From: Holothuria scabra
Lineage: Eukaryota > Echinodermata > Holothuroidea > Aspidochirotida > Holothuriidae
Length of the DNA: 64,000 nt
Assembly (NCBI GenBank): GCA_037179385.1
Contig: CM074195.1
Coordinates: forward strand, 30,956,222 to 31,020,221
Reading direction: 5' to 3'
The notes under the pieces were generated by a model. The model was given only the letters and a program-made list of their open reading frames with translations, searched no databases and was not told the origin of the DNA. Below are positions 51,601 through 63,600 of the stretch, piece after piece; the first letter of the stretch is position 1, and every line of letters begins with the position of its first letter. The position numbers were made by a program, and so were the translations under genes.

Positions 51601-54600
51601 TTCCGAGCGTGTCTTAAGATTTCAGGTCCGGTACATTTCTATGCATGACATAGATGAAATGTTGAAAAGAAGATTTTTCTTTTTCTTTTTTTCTTTTTCT
51701 TTCCTTTCTTTCCTTTTTATTTTCATTTTTTTCCTTTTGTTGCTACTTATTTGGCTTAATAATAGTGGGCCACACCTAAGAATGTGAAACCAGTAGCGTC
51801 TGTGGCTGTGCACCTTATCTAAAGGCTGTACCACAATTTGTCATTAACCCAGGTCTTTGACGTTAACTCCAAAAAATGCAGAGTAGCCCATATTATACTG
51901 GGTGCACCCAGAGTGGTTTAATCAGGAAGGTGTTTTTGGAGATGGAGATCCATCGAGAGCCTTTTTCTTTTAGTCCTAATGGTTGCCGATACTAATCTCT
52001 TTTGTCCTTTATGACTCAATATGCTTATCAGGTATTAGGAACCAAGTTCAGGCCTGGTAAGTCGTCAGTTAGATGTCTAACAGCACATCGTGAAATCTGT
52101 TCTTTGCCATAATATTGCTAGCCGCTTAAGGATGTATATTAATTTGACGATTTGGGCGGGTTTGGACGCCTGTCTGTTTTTCCCTGTATTTTTACTCTAT
52201 ATGGGTGTGTCTTTTACATCATGCGAGCGAATGCAAGTATAAAATTAATGAAAATCCTATAGCAGTGTTTAGTCCTATTCCCCTGGTGTTCATTTGCATA
52301 AATCATCAGAATTGGTCTATACCCAGGTTAATTGAGATCGATGTCAATAGACGTTCTAAAATCGTCGGGACAGTGTTTGTCACTTCACTGACGGCAACTG
52401 CTTACACATAGCAGCATAATTCTGAATAATCTCTCGCCGTAGGTATGAATGAGGTTGCGTTCGTTTTACACAAATGAATTCTTCTATGCCCTTAGTTCAA
52501 TAATCCCCAATTAAGGGATTTAGTCTCCACTTTGAGATCAATCTAACTGGATTAGCATAATTAAAGATTTAGATGGATCTCCGTCTAGCTACAATTCCCT
52601 GGTTAATTACATATGTGGGGTCATGTATGCCCACCACGCAATCCCCTGAAGCAATTAACTAGGATTGTATCTACCAGGGCAGGATCGGGGGGGGGGGGGT
52701 TATGGACTCACAGATAGGGTTTTACGGCCCAGTTTCCACCCTATTGGTTCAAGTCGAGCCGAAATGGCCTTTTGTCCAGTTGTGGCTCACTGGCTTGTTT
52801 TCCCTACTCCATTGCTTATGCGGAGAATCACGCACAATTGCAATAGGTTCTTTTTTTAGAGTCTTTAGTATGACTCGACCTGGGAAGCGAACCCGGGCAT
52901 TCCGCGTGAGAGGCGGGTGATCCTACTGTTAGACCAAACACCGGGCCATACTTAATATAGAGCATTAAGTAGTCCGCACGATGTATTTTGTGGTCGCTGA
53001 AAGAGGACTTTTGTACAATAGGCCTATATTGATGTGAGACAGGTATAAACGCGACATGTGTGTCCATGTGTGTACCAAAAAATACGAGAAATTAGTTGGT
53101 CACAACCAACAAAGTTTTCAGAATATTTGGCCGACAAAAAAATTAAGAGAACAAGTGGAACCCATGAAAGCCAAACACCGTGGCCAAGTCCAACCGGACG
53201 CCATCACGAACCAGCAAAATGGGGACATTTTCTGGAAAAATCGGACATCTGGGCATCCGGTTTTAGCTTGATTTGGTACCATTTTCATCATGGTACCGTA
53301 GAGAGGGAGAGAAACAGACCACTGGAAAAGCAATAAAAATGTATAATGAATTTGAAACATACTGTACATGTTCAATATATGTCGGTGACAAGAACTACGA
53401 CGAAAAGTGTTACTCTGGAAGAAAAGTTGAATAAAGTTTTTACTATAATATAGCATAACTGAATCTCAATGCTTGTCCTAACTACGCACTTAAGCGTCAG
53501 ACGCGCAAACACTTATTAAACTTATGAACGCACTGTTCGTATCATGATGAATGGCAATAAATATTTAAAATGTGCAGGGTGTTCTTTAGTTGCTCAGAAT
53601 AAAGTAAGAAAACATTAATGCCAGCAGGAATTTTTAAACGGTGTTGTTTTGACGTGAGCATACGTCCAGGGCTAGAGGCTCATGTTAAAGAGTGTCACAG
53701 TTCAAAATTCCGAAATATATACCATGTAATGTAAACCTTTTGAGATCTTAAGAGGTTCTTTACTGAAGCAGTAGGTATGAAAACTGTGATGTTTTCAAAA
53801 AGTTATATAATCCGTAGATGCTTCACAAACAGATTTTGCTCGGTTCTCCCTCAAAATGACTTCCGTTAGGTTGTGCAACAAGACCCTTAACCAAAAAAGG
53901 ACAAATGTATGCAGAAGTTCACCTTTATTTGGGTAAAAGTCACTCTGTGTAAACCAACGTTGGTAAAGGGTACTTGACAGAAGTGTTGGTTAAAGTGAAA
54001 AGTCAAACTTGAAGGTACCAAAATTTGATCAAAATCACATTTACTGACCAAAAAAAAAAAATGAAAAACGCTTTAAGGGTGCAAATGAAGAAGAAGGGAC
54101 TATTTTCATCTACAGATATGAAACATTTTTTACAAATTTTCTGCAAAAAAATCCCATCAATATAAAAGCTCGAAATTTTCATATGTTAAACAGTTAAAAG
54201 GCGGAAACAAAACTTTTCCAGAAAATTTCCCAATATCGTCCCAGGGCCTTAACCTGCATAATGATATTCAGTAACCCCAAATAACTACAAGTCTCTCCGG
54301 CCACCTATCTGGCTCGTCATAAAAAAACAGATTTGTCAAATTAAAAACCCGAAACCAAAATTACCATTTTTCCCCGAATATAAGCGTCAGAATAACAAAT
54401 GGTTGTTTTAACTGTCAAGAGATTTGAGGTAAATTTTCCAGTTTCTGTGGATAATACATGCAATGAAAACCCCAAGCCAACTTCTGTCACGCCGACATTC
54501 TACTTCATTTCCTAAAAGGCAGATCAGTTTATTAAAACCCCAAATTGTTCAATTTTACCTTACCGAAAGTCCAAATTTTCTTTGATGAAATTCCAATTTG

Positions 54601-57600
54601 CTTCCCATATGAGCTCTTAGCCTTCAAATGTTTGTTCAAAAAAGGAAAAAATATCGAAGCCTGAACCGACATCGTACTTTCACTTTTTCTTAAATTCGAA
54701 CTTTCACTTTTTCCTAAATTCGAACTTTCATTTTTTAAATTCGAATTTTCATTTTTTTAAATTCAACCTTTGCCCTTTTTTTTAAATTCGAACTCTCACT
54801 TTTTTAAATTCAGCCTTTGAATTTTTTTGAAAATTCGAACTTTCACTTTCAAATTCGCACTTTCACTTTTTAAAAGGGTCCATTAGCGTGGTACGTATGG
54901 GCCAGTGTGCGTATTAGGCTATTAATTATGTGTATATATATATATATTATTAAGTGGACTGTTTCACGTATGAAAGCCTACGTTCTTACCAAAACACGTA
55001 CGGTCGGTAATCTACAAAAATAAAAGTTTCAACTTAAGAAAGTTAAAGTGCAGATTTAAAAAAGTGAAAGTGCGTTGTCACTTTAGGGCTCCGATATAAA
55101 CAGTTCTCGTGGAATTTGCAGTTTCTTCTCAGAGTCTTAGTACGATGGGCGATAAAAAATGTCTAAGCCAAAACCTATTTCAGTAACCAATGCTACTCTT
55201 TCGATATGCTTATATGTAGTACAGATTAAGTATTTTAAATGGTCTTTACATACTGAAAGCCAATTTCTTCCAAAAATTTCAAATTTTCTTCAAACCAAGC
55301 TCCGGATTTTTTTATTATTTCAGTGTTAAAAAGCCAAAATGTAGGGGCAATGTGCGCGCATTAAATTCAACTAGTCACGTCTCACCGGAAACGTGAGTAT
55401 AAGATTAAAGGGTCATTTCAACTTTTTGAGTTTTGTAAGTATCCCGAGATTACCCCCCCCCATGGGTGGGGCCAGGATTTGCCCGACAGGGGGCCAAGCT
55501 CCCCGACACGGGGGGCCAGCATTTCAAGACCCCGACAAAGGCGATGAGGTCGTCCCGGCGGGACGTGACTTGGCAATATTTGAGGAAATTTTTGCCTTTC
55601 TTTTAAACAAATACTTAAAAATCTGGAGTTTATTTTGAAGAAAAAATTGAAAATGTTTGAAACAGTTTTGACTTTTGTAAGGACCATTAAAAAGTTGGTG
55701 TGTTCATAGAAGAATCCATCCTTCATTTGGGCCAAATCAACAACGTTTTGTACTCGACAGCTGAAATTCTGTAGGGGTTATGCATGGAACCGTTCTAGGT
55801 TTACGTACTAGTGTCTCAAGACGAGACTAGAAGTCCCCGAAAATTTTACCTTTTTTGAACGAAGATTTTAAAATGAAGAGCTCATTATATTGCAGAAATT
55901 TTTATATTTAATATAAGAAAAATTGCTTTTTGGCAAGGTTAAAATGAAAAAGTTGGGTTCTTTATTTACTGATATGCCTTTCAAGAGCAAAATTAGGTAG
56001 AATGTCGGGGTGATTCGAAGAGTTGGCTTTAATTATTTATGTACTGAGTATCCATCAAAATTGGAGAATGGGGAAAATTGTAATTTTATGACAGATTTGG
56101 GGGGTTTTATGGAAGAATCTGACCTTCTCATAAGAAAAATCAAGTAGGGGGATCTGGGGTTACTGAATATCATCAGGCAGATTAAGGTCCTCGGACCATA
56201 TTGGAAAATTTTCCCGCGGAAAAAGTTTGACTTCCATATACTTGAAGTTTTATATTTTATATTGTAACGGTTTTCTTCTTTTCTTGGGTGCTTTGTTAGT
56301 CCCTGGCGTGGTAGCGGGCTGGCCTGCAGCAGTGGGGAGTCTTGGCCTAAGTTGGTGTATTTTAATTGGCCAACGACAGTTCACAAATTGAAAAAACGGC
56401 ACGTAAAACAAGCTCAAGTTGGAAAATAATTAATACGGGATCCAAAAACTGGAGGCTTCTTCTCCCAGTTAAAATACGTAACGTTAATTAAGTGATTCTC
56501 TCTTGAACACAAAACGAAAAGTAACTGCTTCACAAGCAACAAATAAAACACGAAGTAGAAAACTAAATCAATTACAGCGGTGTGCAAACACAGTTGAAGC
56601 TTCCCCGGCTGAAGGGCGTTGCCAGAACCATGCCTGCGGGATTTCCTGCTGTTCTGTGTGCTGCTGAACACTCAAAAAAAAAAAAAAAAACAATCCTAAC
56701 TGTGTAGTAGCTGGATGGATCTGCCTGGACGCTAGTAATTCATACTTTTTATACCAGGCTGAATACAATTGGCTTAAAATAATCATACCATTCACACGAG
56801 TCGTACGGGTGCTTAAGTGTGGGGAAATATGAACAAATTTGCATTTTTACAATAAAGTTGCCACCCGAAAATATCTGACCCCAAGATTACTTTTATGGAA
56901 AAGCGGACAAGTTTCGTAATGTTACATAACACGAGGTAACATGAAAGAGTAGATTAGGGTAAGCCACGGATAATCTTCGTGCAGGGCCAATGATCCACAG
57001 GGGTGGGAATAAATCCCTAAATCCTAACACAATACACGTCTAAGCCCCGTAGAATGGAGAGAAGCTTCGCGGAGCAGTCCCACATAATCCCAGGAGCTCC
57101 ACTTAATCTCGAGGCGCTCCTCACGGTCTTGCCCAAGTGTCACAATATACTGAAATAGGCGTATGGGAGCGTTTCGTATTGCATTTTGGGAGGGGCAGAA
57201 TTTTTTTCTGAAAAATGTAATCCTGCCCGAAAGAGAACACACAATATTTTTTTGAAAAATTGAGAACCCTCAGATAACAAGAAAAGACATTTCCCGGGCT
57301 GGTAACTAGAAAAAGTAGTCATTAACTTGTACTTTCTTTCGCAATAAAACTTTCAAAGTCCCAAAACGAATAATAATATGCAAGTATGCATTGTTTTGAT
57401 AAGTAATCTGTTCGGCCAAAATACTATCTAGGCGGAGCGGCACCATCAGTTGGGGCGGAACGTACATAAAATTTTTTAAAAAAATCTAATGCCTCAGACG
57501 GCCGGAAATGGCATTTCCCAGACTTGTTACTAGAAATGAAGCCAAAGTTATTTTGAGCTTTCCTTGAAATTAACGTTTAACTTCAACAAAAAAAAACCCA

Positions 57601-60600
57601 ACCTGCTAAAAGTGATCAGAAAATTACCAGATTACAGGTACTACTATGAATAGATGTAATGGTCTTGTCCCCCTTTTTTGGGGGAGGGGGGACTATGCAA
57701 CGGAATTGAAAACTACTAATGTCTTTGACTCTACTATAAATCTTCGTTGTATTCAATTGCAAAATCCACTAAATAGATAAAATTTCCTACGTGAATGCCC
57801 GAACTCCAGACTATAATTAATTTTCTCACAGCGTATTTGAAAATATGTCACTTTACAAGGTGGCTGTTGGGGATACATTCTTACGCTACTGTTTATCACT
57901 ATAGCTCAAAACGGCCTGACCGATTTTCATTACTGTTGCTAAAATTCGGCTGTCGGGGCAGGCCAGACGGCACACCATCCGGCACTGCATGTACATGAAC
58001 AACTACTCGCCCGTTTTTGCACGGAAAATTCGGAATTGTGAGTGCATTAGAAGAATACCGGTATGGTGTTCAAGTGAACAAAATCAAGAAGATCGCCCGG
58101 GTGACTGAAGTTATCAGGCCCATATTTTTTATCGGCCTGTAGATGAAACCTCCCCGACGAAATTTTACTTTCTCAACAACAGGGGGAGGGCAGTCTTCCC
58201 CGACAGGAGCATGACCTTGAGTGCCCGGATTGAAGAAAGGGATGAGGAATAGTAGAGCGATTAAGAAGTAATTAAAACCGATCCAGGTATGCATCAAAAT
58301 AGCGTAACAAAAGAAAAAGAGTGATAAACAACAAAACAGTTCATGTTCATCCATCGAGTAACCTCAGTCCTTTACGTTTTTCACATTTTAGTCCTCCCCG
58401 AAAAAATGCCGTCCTTCCCCGACGGGGGATGAGATAGGACAAGGAACATGGAACGAGGTATAAGAGAGCTAAGAAGAAGTTAAATGAGAATCGATTCCAA
58501 TATACATGAAAATAGCATTACACAACAAAAAATATGTTCAAAATCATCCACACAGTAACTTCAGTCCTTGCAGGATTTTTAAGTATTTCTTTTATTATTT
58601 TTGGGCCTCCCGACGAAACCGCCGATCTTCCATGACGGGAAGGGGGAGGTGGTGGCGCCAGCGAGGGGAGACTGCCCCCGCTGGCGCCACCCCTCCCCCG
58701 GAAGCTGGGGGTAGGGCGCCAGTTTCGTTTCTAGCCCCAGGCGCCCTAAATCCTAGCTATGTCCCTAATGAGGTGTGTATAATCTGACAAGAGTTAAGAG
58801 AGTTGCTAAATGTGACTTAACTGCACGTCCATTCACATGTCAAAATTTTGTTTTAAAGTTATATCTCCTTTACACAGAAAAACGTTGCTTAGCCGTGAAG
58901 GAGGAGGGGCGTAAAGCTATGTTCTCAGTGAGATCTTACCTTCATAATTATACATAAGGTCTATATCACAATGCACGCCCTTCCTTGGATGAATTCCGAA
59001 CCAACTTCAACAAATGGAACACATCTGATTGGTCAACTAATCGGATAGGCTCAATTCTTCTACAAACTTGGGACAAATTCTACTGCGTGGGGCCCAAGTG
59101 CCAAACGCTTCATGTGTGTTTACGCAAGCAAAGATCAGTTGATATTCCTCCAAGAGAAGTCAGCGTGCCGTCACTTCATAAGGTTTACCCTTCATTAGGT
59201 TTCAGTTCACTCTGAAAGCAGTTGGGTAAAAAGCGTTGGTCAAAGTTCAAAGTACTCAACATGGGCAACTTATTGCACAACAAATCGGTAAACAATTTAC
59301 CCATATCTGTTGGGTAAATTCCGGTTGCATAAAATCCCCGTGTTGGTAAAAGGTGTTGGGCAAGTTTTAAAGTACACAACATTTGGGTAAAATGTAACTA
59401 ACCAATCAAATGATTAGTAAAAGACTTGTTAATTTTTACTGATAATTATTTTAATAGAAGTGGTTAATTAAGATCTAATTGTTGAATAAGATTGGAGTAG
59501 AAAATAAAAAGCTAGCAGTAGAGTAGAAGTAAAAATCCGGATAAAATTTCTTAAGGAGCAATGATCGCACAGAAAACTTTTCACTACTACATAATTAATA
59601 GGACAAGAAACACAAAGTGCACAATTGGGATCGTTACTTAAAACAACAAACTTCACTGGTTATTAAAAAAGTGCATTGTCACTGCTGCCCCCAATGGTCT
59701 GAAGGCCGTGAGGTTGGTCGTTAAGTGTTTTCCTTCATTGGACGTAATAGCTCCTTTGGGAAGCAGTTTTAAGTTTGGTTTCGCCGAAGGGGCCCTTTGC
59801 CAGAGGGTCGGGAGGACTTTTGAAAAAGTCACTAATGCCCTAACCATTCTTAGAGGGCAAACGGTGTAAAGTGTTTAAGTCGTTAAATCTCCTTCTTGCC
59901 TAAATATAATTAAATACCTGATAATATGAAAACCAAAACAAGCACCCAACAGTAAGGCTGTTAAGTAAATGTGTTGGGTGCAAATTTTAACCATTTGTTG
60001 GACAAAATTTGTTGGGTGAAATGGTTGGGTAATTTCTTTTGCCAAGCTAATGAGTAAACAGCTTAACCAACTCAGCTGGGCGTTTTTTTGTCCAGTTCCG
60101 GTCAGGTGGCATACGGAACCAACGGTTGGGTATTACTAATCAGTTTTTAGAGTGTAGTCTTAAAGGCATATTTTCATCATCCCAAACAGTTCCAATTCTC
60201 TGAACCTACTTACTTCTAGCCCCTCCCACATTTATCTAAAACTCATCTTTATCCAGACACAATCCCAGTTTATTGCTTCATGGCTTGTCCCAGTGGCCAT
60301 AAAAGTCCATAATGTGTAATCAAGACACTCTCAGTGCCCATGCTGTGTTATTTAGCTATGATGCATTGTTTGAATGTGATGCCAATCAAAGAGCTGTACC
60401 AATTGAGAGTTTTGATATATGTATACTGAAACTGTAGTTCGGGGTGACGAATGACTGCCTTTAAGCTTTAACAAAAGCTTGGGGTTTTTATGTCAAACCA
60501 ACATCAACAATGGCAAGCAGCTGACTAATCGGAAATACTTCTACACAAGTGGGGAGATCCGACTCACAGTCGTCTGGAGTCGAATTCTGGCAGGACCATA

Positions 60601-63600
60601 CCGAAGACTTAAAAAACGAAACTACTTACATTGTGGTTGGTGCTCAGCATAAGCTTTGGAGTGGGGGAAACAAGCCAGTGAGCCACAACTGGAAAAAGGC
60701 GGTGGCCTGCTAGACACTGGGCCGTAAAACTCCATCTTTCGGTTATCCTGAAAAGTGAGTTTTTCTAATATTCTTATCGACACAGGGACGGTGCTGTTCG
60801 TACTGACCTGTCCATATGATGAGTTTGTATTTTCTTATCATAAGCAATGGGGTACGGAACACAGGCCAGTGAGCCACAACTGTTAAAAAGGCCGTAGCCG
60901 GCTCGACTTGAACCAATAGGTTGAAAGCTGGGCCGTAAAACTCAATATAACTAACTAACTCAGAAATATCAATCTTCCATAACATTACACATTTTTCACC
61001 AAAACCGCGATATAAACTTCATCTTTTGGGTACTTCCGTAAAAGTTTAGGCGCTGTTTCGTACCAGCATCACGATGTCCATAACACTAAGGTATTGCTTG
61101 AGAGTCATGTGACAATGTTTCCTCTCCTCAAATGTAATCGAGTAACTGTTTTTACTTCTTTTTTTTTTTTTTTTTTTGTTTCACTTGCATATACAACAAT
61201 GAAGTTCTAACATATTATATAAAAATTTAATGAAAAGTATGAAAAGAGAATTGAAAAATTTAGCTGTTGTTCCAAAATAAGTTTGAGACTACTTCTCTTA
61301 TCCTTTAATCAGGGACTCCCTGATTTTATAAGCTCGACCTTACCGCAGGGTATGCTTGTCCCGACTAACAGCACTAATCCGACCAAAGGTTTAAAAGGTG
61401 CCATCAATAAAAAGTGGGACTGATGCATCTTTATGCCTTGTCTATTTCTCTTTTCTATGCACATTTGATCCGTATATCATAGTTCTTTAAACGCCACAAA
61501 AGGTAAGAGGTCATATGGTTCGGAGTAATTTTTTGGATAGTTTGAATTTCCGTTCTTTCCGTTTTCTTTCTTCTTTTGTTAGAACACAGAAGGAGACGAA
61601 ATGGCCTTCAAAGCCATCGCCAATCCAGAAAAGTTTGTTTTGAAACCACAACTGGAAGGAGGAGGTTGGTAGTTTTCAGATTCTGGTCAAGTGTATTCAC
61701 ATAAATTGTTGACTCGCTCGAGATAACGTGAAAAATGAAAATAAGAAGAAAAACTGCGAAACGATTAGGTTAAAATTTATAACTGTATTTAGTAAAGGTA
61801 GGGTGAGGGCATTTTTAACTTGAAAAGTAGGGGTTCGGACGCAACAGCATTTTCTGTAGCGTTAAGCCAATGCAAATTCTTGTTCTGTTTAGTACTCTGT
61901 AGAATGGTATTGGGTCTCTTGTTATCATTGTTATCTTTGAGTAGTGGAATACGTTTTTGAACTTTCTCGCTAAAATTGTGCGTAGTCTCCTGTTTTTGTT
62001 TTTTTTTACATACTGTGTGAAGTACATTTTGAATATTGCACATGGACAGTGGCGTCACCAGACTTTTCATTTGGGGGAGGGGGCACTGGGGTGGCACAAC
62101 AATTTTGCAGGGGAGCACTTCTAAACTCCACTGATGGCGGCGTAGGCGCCACAGAGAGCGCAGCACGAGGTTCAGCGTGTGGGGTCCAGGGGCCCGCCTC
62201 AGGGTCCCTGGTGGGGTCCAGTGGTTAAGCCCTGGTTGGGGTCCAGGGGGCGAAGCCCCCGGAAGCTTCTGGGTTTTAGCGTGTTTGTGAGGTATTGAAG
62301 TCGCTATTTAAGTGTTCTTCTATTGACTTAACACTGGTCTCAAAATACCTAAAGGGTAACTTCCAGTTAGACTTTTGGTAAAAAAAAGTGATTCAACTAC
62401 CAAGAGCAGATCCGTCTGACATTTTGAAAAAGGGCGAGATGAACAATTGAGAAATGAATTCGATGGGCAGTACAATGTGTGTCTCGATGGGGGTCTAGGG
62501 GCGAAGACCCCGGAAGCTCCTGGGTTTTAAGGGGTTTGTTAGGTATTCAGATCGTAATTAACGGGTTAATCTGTTGCCTTTACACTGGTCTCAAAGAAGC
62601 TCCCAGGACAACTTCAAGTAAGATTTTATTGGTAACAAAACTAGTGAAAAAGCTTTCAAGAGCGGATCCGGCTGACATTTTGAAGAAGCGGAGAGCTGAA
62701 CCTGAAAGAGAAGGAGAAAGCAGTTAGATGTGATCCTCTCAAGGAAAATATGTAGGCCTAATCGTTCTTGAACGGTTACCTGAGCTATAAGCAACCCCTC
62801 AGACAGCCGGAAGTGGCATTTTCCAGGTGTTTTTGCGATATTTTTAATTGAAAAGTTTGAAAGTTACTGCCAATTCTTGTCAAAAGAAGAAACCAATCTT
62901 AAATATTTTTATAGTCACACTCTGACTAAAGAAGGCATATCGTTTTTTAAAAGTCTCAAATCTCATTTTGGGGGCACACGGGGGCACACGATTTTTTTGG
63001 GGGGGGGGGGGCACGCGCCCCCTCCCCCTTGGTGACGCCACTGCACATGGACAAAAATTGTCTTCAGGTTTTCCCTTCGGAGGGGAAGTTTAAGCAAAAA
63101 ATTGATTTTCATATGTGAAAGAGGAACAAAATCTTCACAGTTTGGTAAAAATTCCATTCTAATCGGACATGTATTTTTTGAGATATCAGTTAATGAAGTT
63201 AGAAGATTTGTGTCCAAAAGTTAGTTTGAGGGAAGCAGAGCTTATATAACTTCCTCACACTGACAATGAATGCTTTGTTTCCCTTTGTTTTATCAGACTG
63301 TCGTGTTAACCTTGACGTAAATAGGAGTATGACCTCCCTGTGGGGGATGCAGAGTTTGTAAAACTTCATGCCACTTATGCAATCACATTTTAATAATATG
63401 GGATTGTTGAGGAGAAAATCCAGTATAAAGTTTATAGAAAAACAAAAAGAAAGAAAAAGAAAAGCGAGACTGTCCATTAATTTGGGGATGTGATGTCATA
63501 TGTGCTTGCTTCAAGTTCACTTTTTGTTGAAAATGTGAAAAATTTCAATTATTGCTCAGAATAAGTACCCCTTTAACATACCAAATCCTCTTGTGACCTT

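Noticed and set aside
52873..52947. tRNA-Glu gene
   Set aside because: Promoter boxes and anticodon-like loop exist, but the acceptor stem does not pair and a SINE body follows.
54680..54880. Cluster of interferon-response-like sites
   Set aside because: AAGTGAAA recurs only because the minisatellite unit contains it; T-run variation and low complexity make a regulatory claim weak.
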